DNA of 64,000 bases from Pegea sp. RAD2-039. Its lineage: Eukaryota > Chordata > Thaliacea > Salpida > Salpidae. Numbering within the stretch: position 1 is the stretch's first letter; each line of letters opens with the position of its first letter. The translations under genes were made by a program, and so were the position numbers. The stretch is from assembly GCA_034620365.1 (NCBI GenBank), contig JAQGEQ010000351.1, forward strand, positions 620,001 to 684,000, given 5' to 3'. Shown here one piece after another: positions 1 to 13,351 of the stretch. The notes under the pieces are model-generated. The model searched no databases, was not told where the DNA came from, and worked only from the letters and a program-made list of their open reading frames with translations.

Positions 1-1860
1 TTACATAAGCTTTGATAAAATTAATTTTATAGATAGTTGTTTAGGGTATTTCATTTTTTCATATTTCATTTCAATATTTTGTCAAATCTTTTTAAACCTA
101 AAATTAGAAAAAGTTTCAGACATTGACTGCTTTCATCATCTTACTTTTGATCACCATTTTAAAAGAATCAAAATTTATCTAAGATTTTTAAACACAATTT
201 ACATTAAAAAAATCACTAAACAATTTAAATGATTCATTTTATTTAGTGAAAAAATAAGTGAAAGATTTCAACAAAGAAATGTTACTTGAAGAATCAATTT
301 CATACAAATATAAGGAAATTTAAATATAAAATATAATTCATTTTGTTTAACTATCATTGACTAAATTGAACCAATATATGATATTATATTTCAATTTCTG
401 GAATTTAGACTGCAATTTGTTGATAAAGACCTCTTTTTTGGAACTTTAATATTCTGTTTTTTTTTAGATTATTTTGAAATCTTACAGTAAAATCTTATTA
501 TCGGTGTCTTCTCAATTTAAGAATCATTTTATATTGTTTTCAAACTTTAACAGCAATTGAAATAAAAGCAAGACATTATTTATCATAAACTTTTTTTAAT
601 GATAATATGAATAAAATATTATACTATCAATTTTTGATTGAATAATGATTAGATAGGTGATCTATAGATCTAAAAGTGACATGTTCATTGGTGCATGAAC
701 AAACTATAAAACAATCTGAACAATATTCAGGAGTTTCACAATTTTAGTTTAGCCGTCAGAATAAGGTATGGTTTAAATGGTCAAACAACGCTAGTATCTT
801 GTTATAAATGATTTTACTTAATTTTATATTTTTTTTAAATATAAAAATGTTTCTAAATAATCATTTTATTTGTTTTATTTTGTTTTATTATTTACTTAAT
901 TTCTTTAGAAGCATTTTTAAAAAAGTATTTATTAAATTGTAATAATTTTCATTGATTAGTAGATTTAGTTAATGTTTTCAATAATTATGTAATGGTTGCA
1001 AATAACTTATTTAATAACTATTTTTTATTGAAGTCAATTCAATCAACCATCTTTCTTGAGAATAAGTTAACTAAATCTAAAAATATTTTGATAAATTTAT
1101 TTTTTATAGTTTTATTAAAAACTGCTAATATACAAACTAATTGGTTTTAGCTTTTACAAAACATCCACCAACTTTTAAACAACTAAATTTTATAAATTGA
1201 AACTATTAGTTTGTTTTATATTAGTTTGTTTTTTGAGTTTTTGCATAAACTTTTTATGAGCTATTTAAATAATAATTCTTACTTGATTTGAACGACAGTT
1301 TAATCATTTTATAAAACTTTGGTAACCAGTTTACAAATTGAATTTAAGTTTGTGTTATCAGTATTTAATTCGTTAAATTAGTTAATTTTCTTTTATAACT
1401 TTATTGAAATAATGCTGTTCATGATAAAAATACTTTTGTGTTTGTTATCTTGTTAAATAGGCGGTAGTTGTTATATATAGCTTGTTATATATTTGTTAAC
1501 TTATATATAATACTTTTCTATTTAAAAGTATTCATCTAAAACTATACTTTATGACATTTAAAACATTTATTTTGCAATTTCTGCAAAAAAGTGTAAAGTA
1601 TTTTTTTGATTTTCTAAAGTAATGAAAATAAATCATTTTAAAATAATCTATATATATGTCCCTTTATGGATAATGATAACATACAACAATTCTTTATTTT
1701 TTTACATTGTATTATCAAAAAGTAAAATGATTTTATTTATTCAAATTTTGTGGATAAAATATTTTTAAACAATTAATTTTCAGTTATCAACAAAATGTTA
1801 CATTATTAACATTTCAATGGTTTTGTAAAAGATTAATTTTATCTGTTAAAACTTAATTTC
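1..1860. other. Intergenic, no gene seen
   Basis: AT-rich DNA with long A and T runs and no reading frame or exon that I can support. The right end, at about 1850-1861, has a pyrimidine-ending-in-AG splice acceptor just before the KDM2-like coding exon. A non-coding first exon of that gene, or a trans-splice acceptor, is therefore likely here, but the upstream exon cannot be placed. Confidence 0.5.
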
Positions 1861-1945
1861 AGAATTTGAAAATACAAACTTTAAGTAATAACTTAAATAC
1901 GTGTTGCTATTCATATTGAAGCTAAAGCTAAGAACCAATCGAAAA

Positions 1946-3433
1946 ATGCCGCGAAATAGAAAAGCAAATCAATATATAGAAGCTTTGCGAGATGAAGAAA
2001 AAACTATAGTTGAGATGTATTCACTTAAAGAAAAACTCGTTGATGAAAGATTTAATGTGAATCTTGCAAAGGAGATGAATGGAAAAGAGTTGAGTATGGA
2101 TTACATTAAAACCTCAGGTTTCAAACAACCATTAGTCTTCCGACAATCAGATGGCCTTGACATCAAAATGCCTGATGATCAGGATTTTAGTGTAAACCAC
2201 ATATTAAAGTTAGTTGGTAAAGATAAAATTATTCCTGTGCAAAAATGTGAAGATCAATCAACAATATATTTAAAGTTGGGTGAATTTTGTAAATATTTTA
2301 ACTCAAAAAAGAGAAAAAATATTTACAACGTTCTTTCATTGGAGTTTTCTAATACCAAACTTGCAAAATTAGTTGAAAGACCTTCTGTAATCAATCAATT
2401 TGATTGGATTGATTCTTTCTTTCCAAGGGAACTCAAAGATGAACTAGGTGAGAAGTATCCAAAAATCAGGAAATATTGTTTAATGTCAGCTGCAAACAGC
2501 TTCACCACTTTCCATATTGATTTTGGTGGAACTTCAGTCTGGTATCACGTCTTAAAAGGATGTAAAGTATTTTGGTTGATTGAACCAAATCAAAATAACT
2601 TACAACTTTTCGAACAACTGTGTAATGGTGCAATATCTGATGATGTATTTTTTGGTGACCTTGTTGAAAAATGTCAACGAGTCACATTAACTGCTGGCAA
2701 CACATTTTTGATGCCAAGTGGTTGGATTCATGCAGTTTATACGCCAGAAGACTCCATAGTGTTTGGAGGAAACTTTACTCACAGTCTCGCAGTGGAGATG
2801 CAGCTGAAGATTTCCGAAATGGAAAAACGTCTTAAGACCCCGACAGCTCAAAGATTTCCTCTAGAAATCAATCTCTATTGGTTTGTAATTGAAGATCTGG
2901 TATTTATGAAAACAGGAAAATCGTTTTTGGTAGATAATTCAAAACGTTTAAAAAAAGTTAAAGTTGAGGAGAAAAAGTCTTCTTCAATTGAAACTGATGG
3001 AATGAAAATGCTAGTTGATCATCTAAGCCACTACTTGTCTGAAAAAATAGAAGGAATTACTGATGTTAAAGATTTATGGTTTTCAGCTGTAGATATATTA
3101 GGAGTAAAGGACAAATATTTAAGCCTGATATCAAAACTGAACGAAGAACCTCCTGTTGCATCCCCCAAAACAGATTCAATCAAAAATAGTGGTTTAAAGA
3201 GAGTTTCTTCTAAAGTTAAAATTGAAGTAAGCTCCAAGAAGCAAAAAACCATCCAATCCGCTTCGAGAAGGTCCATAAAACACAGACAACGATGTGGTAA
3301 ATGTGATGGATGTGTAAGAGAAGATTGTAAAACTTGTAAAGCTTGCTTAGATAAGCCTAAATATGGTGGTCGAAATGTACTCAGAAAAGCTTGTCTCCAA
3401 CGAAAGTGTAGATATTTGTTGACGCACAAGTAA
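1946..3433 (+). CDS. KDM2-like JmjC histone H3K36 demethylase with CXXC zinc finger, lacking PHD/F-box/LRR
   Basis: An uninterrupted 495-codon frame from the ATG at 1946, which is the first Met after an acceptor-like AG at about 1862. The N-terminal half matches the KDM2A/B layout: a pre-JmjC region with a YNVLSLEFS stretch, then the JmjC core. The iron ligands are visible as H190-x-D192 (FHIDFGGTSVWYH) and H262 (PSGWIHAVYTPED). The family demethylates H3K36me1/2 using Fe(II) and 2-oxoglutarate in the nucleus. A CXXC finger begins at C450 with two CxxCxxC groups, as in KDM2 proteins that read unmethylated CpG. The protein stops a few residues after the CXXC, so the PHD, F-box and LRR parts of the vertebrate proteins are absent. 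No coding intron is seen. A weak donor-like GTAACT overlaps the stop codon, so a 3' extension is not fully excluded, but the next 6 kb show no matching exon. Assignment to KDM2 is secure; the truncation is inferred from this locus. Confidence 0.92.
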   Translation: MPRNRKANQYIEALRDEEKTIVEMYSLKEKLVDERFNVNLAKEMNGKELSMDYIKTSGFKQPLVFRQSDGLDIKMPDDQDFSVNHILKLVGKDKIIPVQKCEDQSTIYLKLGEFCKYFNSKKRKNIYNVLSLEFSNTKLAKLVERPSVINQFDWIDSFFPRELKDELGEKYPKIRKYCLMSAANSFTTFHIDFGGTSVWYHVLKGCKVFWLIEPNQNNLQLFEQLCNGAISDDVFFGDLVEKCQRVTLTAGNTFLMPSGWIHAVYTPEDSIVFGGNFTHSLAVEMQLKISEMEKRLKTPTAQRFPLEINLYWFVIEDLVFMKTGKSFLVDNSKRLKKVKVEEKKSSSIETDGMKMLVDHLSHYLSEKIEGITDVKDLWFSAVDILGVKDKYLSLISKLNEEPPVASPKTDSIKNSGLKRVSSKVKIEVSSKKQKTIQSASRRSIKHRQRCGKCDGCVREDCKTCKACLDKPKYGGRNVLRKACLQRKCRYLLTHK

Positions 3434-3543
3434 CTTCAAGTATAATTCTCACAACTTTATTAGCTTTTAAATAAGGAATAACTTTTAGTTTTGTTGGTTT
3501 GATGTTTGAGTTTACTTTTCATTTTCTACCTGATGATAACTTT

Positions 3544-3549
3544 AATAAA
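3544..3549 (+). promoter_or_regulatory. Candidate polyadenylation signal of the KDM2-like gene
   Basis: An AATAAA hexamer lies about 110 bp after the stop codon, with T-rich sequence downstream. This is consistent with transcript end here. AATAAA is common by chance in AT-rich DNA, so support is modest. Confidence 0.35.
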
Positions 3550-6500
3550 AAAAGTTTGATACATTATTGCATTCATTAAATCATCTAATGGTTTTTTGTT
3601 TTAGGTTTTTTTTCAAACAATCTAACGTTTTAATTACATCAGCTTCACTTTGATGTAGTCTTGTTAACTACTACATTCAATAATAAAATTTGAAAGATTA
3701 AGAAACGTGTAAACAAAATCATTAAGCTCAAAATATATTTATTTTGTTGAAGGTCTGGTTGCAGATGACAAATTATATATTTCTTATTCCAAGCATAAGC
3801 GTTATGATTGCTAAAATTATAAAATCAGTTAGTTCAAGCAGTTGAAATGATTTTATAAATAATTTTAAGCAATTTTCATAAGATTTAAATCCTACCAACA
3901 GTTTTTCCACGATTTAGACAGATAGTTTTAACTATAAAATTGTATTCTAAATTTGTTAAGTGAAAATAATTATTAAACCAAATATTAGTGATCTATTATT
4001 TTGGGATTACTTCTTAGGATGAAGCATCTAAAAGTTTACTTCTTTTCTTTAAAAGATTTTAAATATTTTTTCATTTCTACATTTCCTCCTCTTATTTTGT
4101 ACTTTTGATTCATAACTTTAATACTTCTTATGTTTTTGAATAGATCCTTTCTTAGAAGCTATATTATTATAAAAAATATATATATTAGGTAATATAAAGA
4201 TAGCATGATTTAAAACTCACATTATGTTAACCAAAAGTTTGGGTTATTTTTTCATATCCTTTAAAAGATCGTCATCAAAATTGTTTTGTTTTTTGTCTTT
4301 TATTTGCTTAAGGTCGAATTTCTTTTTGTTTCTGAATATTTTGTCATTCATGAAGGGATTTCATCTTCAACTTCTCAGATCATTTTAAACTTCCAAATTA
4401 TCTTTGATAATTAATTAAACATCTTTTTAAAATTAGCTTTCTCAAACTTCTTTATCTTCCAAATAATTTTCCCCATAGCTTCTTTCGATTTCTTTATTGA
4501 TATTTATATATGTGTTTGTTTACATCTTTAACACTTTAGAAAGTGAAGAATATCCATCAAAAATTTCCAATTAGAATAAGTTATTTAACTTAAATTAGCT
4601 TCTTATACCTTTAATTGTATTAAAAAAAACTTTCAAACTTTTAAAGTTAGATTGAGACTTGTAAGTTAGGTTGTAGACTTTTTTTAATATCTGAAGAAAA
4701 ATTGTAAGCTTTTTGGTGGCTATCTTTTATGATTTATATTTTCAAACATCAAGTCTTTGCAAAGAAAAATTTTTATAATTTATTAAGCTTAGAAATAATA
4801 TTTTCTGTAAATTATTACAAAATAAGTGATTAAGTATTTTTACGATTCAGTTTCCTTAAATTAATGACTGATTTTAAGCCTTTGCCAGTTTTAATTTTGT
4901 TTTGCCAACATATGGTGGAAATGAATGCAACTTGTCAATGAAACCATTCCAAATGTTATCAGAGAGTTAATAGGAATATATCTTAATATTTTCACCGCTT
5001 TTTTATGCTATAAAAATCAAAAAACAGGTTTTGGAAGAGATTTTTGCTACATTTATCGAGATAGGAACAAACTGCTAATGTGGTAGGAATGTTTTTTCTT
5101 CTATTGAAAACGTTTGCCTTGTGAACAAATCATGCCAATAAGGTTGTAGTATTACAAATTATTACTATAAGAACAAACTATATTTGTTAGACAAATTTTC
5201 AATTGTAATAAATACAAGTTGTTTATTTTTTTGTAAAATTATAATTTGTCCAGTTAATGGTAATCTTTCCAAATCCCTGAATGTTTGTTAAAGTAACTTA
5301 AATTGTAGTTGTGGCACCAGAAAGACATTTCTAGATAAAAATTGTTTTACTTTTTCACTGTAAAGTTGTTTAGTAAACTTTAAAATATTAGCTTTGTGTC
5401 AGCAACATTCTTTAGAGCAATCACAATTTAGATAATCAGCATTTTTTCTAATAATAATACTGCCAATGTATCTAAACATTTAAACCAATTTACAAAATAT
5501 ATTCAAACTACAATAGCTTTTTAATCTGTTCTCCTATTTGCTATTTTTAACGATTGTTGAAAATAAACTATTTCAAAGTTTGCTCTGAGAAGTTTGTGGA
5601 TTTATTGCTGAAGTTTAATATATGAAGCTTGAATACAGAAATCACAATTGTAGAAGAGATTAGTTCATCCTTAAGTAAGCTTTAACTAAATTTTTTATAA
5701 GCAAAGTGTTTGTTAAAAAATCAAAAATAACGTTTTATTTTCTAGAAATGTCTTGCTTTATAGGTTTAAATTATAAAGATATCCTTATTTTTCTTTAAAA
5801 ATAGACTTTTAGTAAATTTTTTGGAAAAAAATATTTTGAGAAGACTTTATTCTAAGATTTTCTAAATCATTTCATTTTGTCTTTCTTTAAATAAATTAAC
5901 TGTGAATTGGATTAAAATTCTTTTTACTTTTTCTTTAAATAAGTTATAAAGATATTATCTTTCTTAGAAAAACAAAGTATAACATAACACCTGTAAACTC
6001 CTCATCAAAAATTTGATTCGGATACACAAATGTATTTTCTAGCTTCAAAATATTACATTTATTATACTTTCAATGAATTTTTAAATATTTGAATTATAAA
6101 TTAATAAACTTAGTTTAATTCAAAAGAGTTTATAAATTTTGTTAGTTCCTCCAGTTGTTTAGATTAGATTTAAATATTTACCCAGAAACTTTTGTTTACT
6201 AAAAGTTACTTTCTTTTAAAACTTAGTAAATGTTACATCAAAAAGAGAAGTGTTCTACAAACAAACTTTTTTAGAATTTATCATTTCTCTTTAAAACCTT
6301 AAAGATTATACTGTTTATGTCGAATTTTAAATTAAATACCTACCTTGGAAATTATTTTAATGTTTATATTATAAAATAGAAAATTACAAGGAACACTCAA
6401 CAATTATTTTGTCATGATTAACCTGAAAAAATTCTAAATATCAGAAATTACGTTTTTTTAATAAATTTTATTTGGGGATTGTAACTGAAAGTTTTTTTAA

Positions 6501-9497
6501 ATACTTATTTTGGTTAGTTTGAACAAAATATTTAAAAGTTCTCACATTTTCAGATGGCATTTTCAAATTTTAATTTGGCAATAAAGATTTTTAGTCAAAT
6601 ATAAACTTTAAATTTCTGAAACAATTCCTTAAAAGCTTTGAAGAGACAAAGAAAGAAAAAATAAAATCGTCGAAAAATCAGATTAGAAACAAGAAAGAAA
6701 ATTGATTAACGATTTTATTAATTAAAATATTACTTTTAACTATTTTTATTTACCAGCATATTTGAGTTTTCGTTAATGGTTACTGTTAAAAAAAATACAG
6801 AATCTTGTTTACACCCAGTTTGTGTAATTCTAAAACTCCCAAAAAATTAATGGAAATTCAGCATAATTTAACTAATAAAATAGTCATTTTTCACTTTCCA
6901 AAACTTTTTTATTTAACGTAAATAAAGCTTGTTTAGTTTATAACTACGTCATCACCACCTAGCATGTCCACTCAAGTATAACGCAAGCTGAACAACGTTG
7001 TTAGCATTGTGAATGAAGTGCTTGGTACACAAAAGCAAGCACATCATGCTTATTTTCTATTAACAAATGGATCAAACCCGTAATGGTAAAATCAGGTTCT
7101 ATTTCATTTTTAAGAAAGTTACTACTGTAAGTCACCAGTAGTGAAATTATAAATTATGCATATGGTATTAGGTTGAGCTGAGAAAAAAGTATCTGTTCAA
7201 TTTTAAACCTTTTTGTAGACTTTGCCAAAACTATCAAATGTTTCAAAGCGTTTCAGTTGGATTGAAGTTAACTAATTGATTAAAGAGATTTTCAGCCGTT
7301 TTTAGTGTTTTTTTATTTTAATAGCTTCAAGCTAAAATGCTGTAAAATGCTAAAGAGATGAGAAATTAATCAAATTACTTTGCATTTTGATCTCTATCTA
7401 ATTTTAATATTTTTCTATTTTTGTTTTATACAACATTTACTTCAGTTGTTATATTTATAAAATGTTTAAAACTTTCATAAAAGTTTTATAATTCAAGTAT
7501 ATGATTTTGCTATTTTCCTGTTTGCTTACTTTAAAATTTCCACTCATTTGGAATTAATCTATTACCAAAATTACTCCCAGAATTAATCAGCTCATCAACA
7601 TTTTATAAAGTGTATCTTACTTTGAATTGATCTTTGTTAAATTTTCAATGGTCACATGTAATTTTGTAAATATTTGACAATCTTATTTATTTTAGGTCAA
7701 ATAAATTTGCTAAATTTTTTATTTAGAGATTTCTGATTTAAATAATTAAACAAAATTTTAGATGCAGTCTTCTCAGTCAAGAAAGTTAAAGCTACATTGA
7801 TTTAAAAATTTTCTAATAAATAATTCAATTCTCTTTTGAACTACATTCATCTACTAATTAAAATGAAAATTAGAAAGTTAAGAATTTAACAATTATAATC
7901 TAGCTTTAAGTTTGCTTCAAATTTGTGTTAAAACTTATTCAACATATTTGTAATATTTGTCACTCACAACCATTCTTTAAATCAAAAAATAAATAGAAAC
8001 TATCACAAAAGTTTACTAAAGTAATTGAGAATAAACTAAAGACTTGTTTGTTTATGCTTGTGCTTGATAGCAAAGTAAGCAACCCGCAGTTCATATTCTT
8101 TGGCATAAAGATTTGATGACGAAAATAATAAAGATTTAAAAATGATTATTTTGATTTGGTAGTAATTTCAAACCTATTTAATTTTGTATAGTTAATTCAC
8201 TCTTTCGCACTAAATGTATACCGGTAGGATACTAAGGTGATAATCACGTGATGTTAAATAACTTATCCATTTAAACGCGTGTAGTAAGAATTTTAATCTT
8301 AACTAGTCGTATTTTCAGTTTTGTTGCTTTTGCTTGTAGAGTGGTTGCTAAGTATGCCATCGTGTTTAATTATTCAAATTTTTTAAATCTAACTAAACTT
8401 TAGAATTAAATATTTAGTGTTTAATTGATTAATTAATCAATTTATAAAAGCTTTTTTTAGCAATTCTTTTAATACTCTGTTTTATTTTTGAATTAAGCAA
8501 ATTATTTACTCATTAATTTATTTTGTTATATTTTAGTTAAATCAGTTTTAGTTTAGTCACATCAAATAAGTCATCTAATCAACCTTTTCTTTCTTGTTCA
8601 TCATTATTACTAAGATTTCAATATCTTGCTTGCATTATACTTTTTTATAATTTAAAGCTTTTTACTGCAGCATTAGTCTAAAATTCCTCATTTGTATCAC
8701 ATTTATCATACTACTTGTCAAGAATGAATCAGCAAGTATAAAATTTATAGAATGCTTGACCTTATTTGTCATAATTACTCAGATATAAAAGGTATTTGCT
8801 CATTTTGTTTCTTAATACTTTGGTGATAGATTTTTGACAAGTTATTATTTTAATAAAAGTAAATTTATAGTCTATTATATATTACAATTTTTGTATACAG
8901 CAAGATTATATCACTTAGTTTAGATTAAAATTTGTTTTATTTATTCTTAGCTGTGATAAATTAATAACTTTTTATTCTTTGTTTAATTATTTTTTTACTA
9001 CGATATATTGCTTTTGGAATAAAATAATATCTTGTTTTTTTCTAGTATAACTTCCTGTAATAACCAAAATCAAATGTTTATAAGAAATATGATATCATGT
9101 CTTAAGCTAAACAAGTCTAGGAAATATAATCCTCTTATAACTTGAGTAGCTTAGAAGAATATTTTTCTTATATATAAAAATATTGTTGTTTTACTCAGCA
9201 TCATTTAGCTAATATTCTCCCATAAAGAAAAATATGATTTGAAGTAATTGTGTATTTGTTTATTGCATAAACATAACTTGTTTAAATCCATTTGATTACA
9301 AATTGTTTTTTATTTTTTCAAAAAGTCCAAACTTTTGAATTTGTTTTCAATTTTAGTCTTAAAGCATTTAATTCTTTAAGTTATTTTAACATATTATTTA
9401 GAATATTATAGTTTATGTATTGTTATAAGTTTTTTATTGCAACCTTCGGAGTATTTATGTTTCAGCTTTACTAAGATTTTAGAAATTTGTTAATGAT
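3550..9497. other. Long intergenic interval, no supported gene
   Basis: About 6 kb without an exon chain I can support. The stretch 4860-5480 has short protein-like runs with many stops on the minus strand that I could not assign. The part 8190-8360 is less AT-rich, with CACGTG-like and CGCG-containing motifs, and ends about 1.1 kb before the next gene's start codon. It could hold that gene's promoter and first non-coding exon; this is inference only. Confidence 0.4.
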
Positions 9498-12400
9498 ATG
9501 AGTGATTCAAAGACATCAAAGTTGAAGAAATTTATCTTTTTCTTCTTCAGTAAAAGATTTGATTCTGGGACTTGGACCATAGCATTTGCCTGGTTATGCT
9601 TGGTTGGTATTTTATTATTTGTAAATATTTAAAAACTCTTCATGTCTATTGGTTCTTTTATCAGCTATATTTATTTTTCAACTAATTACTAAATTATTTT
9701 TTATTTATAATTAATATTTTATTTCAGTGTTATTTTGGTGGTTTATTTTTGTTGATTATATCATATAGTTTACCAAAATGTTTCTGTTCTGATCCATACC
9801 CTCAACTATCTGTCCTTCCTGGTTGTAAGTTACTTTTATTACTATTTATTTAACTAAAATATATTAATCTGTGAAAAAGATGACTTTTTAATATGTTTAA
9901 GCTGCTACTGTAGTTGATAAATAATTGTTTGAATAAGTATCTGACTGATTTGAAGAAGAGCTTTACTGATAATGGTTTATAAATCAACTTTGCTTAAATT
10001 TTTTATTAGATTTGATTTTACTTTTTAGCAAATGTGTATTTTCAGTATTTTAAAATCAATTTTACCTTTTAGATAAATAAACTATAGAAACTGCTGATAA
10101 TTATTAAGTATTTCTATGAAACTTTGTTATAAACAGAAAAATAAAAGTTGATATAATTTTAGTTTAATTAAATTTCATATTTTTTATTTATAAAGGAAAA
10201 TTAAATGTTTTTGTGGTTCTTCTTTTCAGTAGTCTGAGAATATGTTTGAATTTGTTAACCTGTTACACTTATATAGAGTTTCTGAAGTTAAACTTTAATA
10301 ATTTTATAGAAATTATGTCACTAAGTTTAACTCATTACATTTTTTCAGCTATTAAGTTTGCTTATATTTCGATTGTTATCATCATATTTGCAGCAGTCAT
10401 ATCATGTCTTTTAGGGATTTATGGAACCATGAAGGTTAGTTGTTTATAAGTTTTCTAATTATACAACATTTTAAGTTGAAATCTTTTTCAAGTACTTTTG
10501 TGTTAATATTTTAAAGATAAATATCACGATTTATTTTTGTCATATTGATGTTCAACTTCAAAATCATTGATTCTCCTTAACTTCTTACTGAGCCTTTTTG
10601 GGTGAAATAAAATGTCATTGGTTAAAAAAACAAAATTATCATCTTAATCAATTAAATATCTAAGCAATAATTTTCCACAATAATCATTCTTTTTTACTTA
10701 ATGATTATATACACGTTTATAAACTTAAATCAGTATTTAAAAATGTATTTTTAATATAAAATAGTTGAGCCTTTCTTTTGGTAATACTTCAGCTTTTATT
10801 CTTGTAGTTTTAGTTTGTATAAAGAATTCTTTTTTCTATTTTTATTTACAGTAAAGAAAATTAAACAATTGATGTAAGTTGTGTTTATTTTTCTATCAAT
10901 TAAACTACTTCAATGTTTAAATAATAATTTTCATCTTTATACTTCAATTTCAATTTATTTCCAGATTGTAAAAATATTATCTTCTTTTCTCCCAACGAAT
11001 GTTTTGTAAATATTTTTAAATCTTTCTCGACTTTATGTTTAAGTTTTTAATGAAAGTTTGTCTTTTCTAAACACAAAATAAAGAAGCAAATTAAACTGAA
11101 TGTTTGATTTATGCTTGTTAAAACATTGACAAATTAGCTGGTACTTCTGCTTCAAATGTTTTCTTAAAAATCTTTAAACAGGTTTTGGAATCAAAACAAA
11201 ACCAGTTCAAACTTTATCAAAAAGTAGAACATGAATTTAAAAAAATATTTTTCACTTCAAATTGACTTATTTCAAATTTGATATCAGTTTTAATTTCAAA
11301 ACCTAACTGCAAAATATTTACGTTTTTGAAGTCGCAATTTTGTCAACATCGGCAGCATGCTGTTGTTTTTTCAAACATTTTATCACTGACACTATTTTCA
11401 TCAATGTTTTGATTTTGATATAAACTGCTAGAATCAATTTGAATCACATCAAATATGATCAATTTAAGAAAGTTTCTTTTATAGTTTAAAGAATTTATTT
11501 CAGTTCTTTGTTTTATTAAATAACAAGTAATTCAAGTAATTGCGCTCAAAATTTGTTTTGAAACTTTTAAAAGGTCAAAATTTGTTTTGAAATTTACTAA
11601 AAATCAAAAATAAGTTATTCAAAGTTATTTCTCAACATTTTCAAAAATAAACCTCCCTCTTCTCCCTTTGATGTGATCTTCGCTTAAAGATTTCTTTATC
11701 TATTTATTGTGAAAGTTGAAAAGCCCCAATTTCTTCCTAGCACTCCATATACTAACATCAATTCATTTCTAGGTAACAACTCTTGTTTAAGCGATGTTGT
11801 GAGTCAATCACATCTTTCCTTAAACACAAACTTCAGCAAAATCGATCTTTATCAACTTGATGCTTATTAACTATGTGCGTTGTAAGGACTTAACTTTTTC
11901 TCTTTTTCAGGCAAGATGCAAGTTGCTTCTGCCTCTGATGATTGTTCAGTTGTTATCTGAGATCGTTATTGTAACTTCTTCAATCCTTTTAATTTCGTGG
12001 CTAGTCCAGATGGACAAGTACCTGTTGTTTAGTAATGATACTTATATGGACTTAATCAAATTGGTCAGTTAAATTTCTAAGGTTTTAATTTCTTCAATAT
12101 TCCTAAAACTTTAATCAACAGAATCTAAAAGTTCAAAGATTTCTTCACTTGAATTATTTATTATTTTGCTTGAATGATTTTATACAATTTATTATTTCTA
12201 AATATTTCGTTTACAAAACTTATAAGATTAAGCTTTTTTTGGGATTGGCTTTAAATAACTTTTTTCTAAATCTTTTATAGCTTAATAACTTGAACCTTTT
12301 CAAAGTATATCATCTGAAACCGAATAGTCGCCATGCTTGAGTGACTTTCTTTAAAAGAGTTCTTTTTGCTCTCGGATATTTTGCCATTCTTTTTTTCGTT

Positions 12401-13351
12401 TACTTTTGTTACAAAATTATTAATATATCAAAGTTTAAACTAATTTTTATACATATTTGCTTCAGCAAAACTGCATTTTGTAAGAGTCACTTCTTAATAT
12501 CGTCTTTTATCATTTAAATTATTATTTTTTCAACTTTTTTTAACACAAGTTCATATTTCATGAAATTCTTTGATTTCAGATTTTAAAACCTGAATTGATG
12601 GTTCGTCTTGAACCTCTTCTCAATAGTCTATCAAGTGTTCTGGATGTTTTTTTAGATAATTTACATCATGTTCCATCAAGCTCAACCGCTCCTTCAAGTT
12701 TTAATCTCAATAATCTTATGGATGCGGTTAGTATATATTAAATATGAAAAGACAACTTTCTTGCAACAAAATATTCATTTGATTCCAGACACTACATCCA
12801 AATATCTTAGCGCTTCTTGGTGGATTGAAACTAGTCATCAAATGTGGATCTGTATTAATATTTGTTGGTCTAAATATTCTTTATGTAAGATTATAATTGT
12901 AGCGCAATTATGGCGTTTACACACATTGGCGCCAGTATCTTCATCAAAAATCTTTTTTTTTAGATCTGTGGATTTCTAATCACTTTATCACATTTTTTGA
13001 AATTAAAGAATGGTAAATCTATCCGAAGTTATTCCAGTGCTATCCCTGGTTTAGTAAGTAACAATTATCAAGTATCTTTCAATCTTCATCTTATCTAATC
13101 TTCAGCTAATCAATACTGCTGTCATCACCAATTCAGCCCGAAGCACTGCTACTGACTCGATTGATGATCACTCTAAAGACTCAAATTACAAATCCATGTC
13201 CCGGTCTCAATCTTCCACTAAAACCAGAAGACACAATTCAGTGGAAAATGACACTTTAAAAAGCTCCAGACGTCCTCGAAGCTCCTCAAGAAGTTACAGA
13301 CGAAACGACCTGGATGTAGTTGGGAAGTTCCCCTCAGATCAGTATCTGTGA
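9498..13351 (+). CDS. Multi-pass (about four TM) membrane protein, family uncertain, eight exons
   Basis: Model: 9498-9602, 9728-9824, 10349-10434, 11911-12063, 12580-12726, 12789-12884, 12964-13053, 13106-13351. All phases agree, giving 339 residues. An acceptor-like AG sits just before the ATG. Hydrophobic segments at about 28-48, 71-91, 101-128 and 213-237 suggest four membrane passes. Between the third and fourth lies a polar loop of about 65 residues, and a Ser/Arg-rich cytosolic-looking tail of about 80 residues ends in SDQYL. The order of passes and the Cys/Gly-containing first segments recall LAPTM4/5-type lysosomal proteins, but I see no diagnostic motif and do not assign it. The first intron uses a less usual GTTGGT donor, chosen because it is the only one that keeps phase; its GTATTT neighbour 4 bp on leads to an early stop. 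Exons 4 to 8 have strong splice sites and are the surest part. Confidence 0.72.

Noticed and set aside
3031-3429. A 132-codon minus-strand frame opposite the KDM2-like gene
   Set aside because: It is antisense to a confident coding exon, with no family similarity.
3425-3433. GTAACT donor overlapping the KDM2-like stop codon as evidence for a longer protein
   Set aside because: No downstream exon with PHD, F-box or LRR sequence is visible, and a polyadenylation-like signal follows at 3544. Kept only as an alternative.
7060-7085. A tRNA B-box-like stretch on the minus strand (GGGTTTGATCC)
   Set aside because: No matching A box or cloverleaf stems could be drawn around it.
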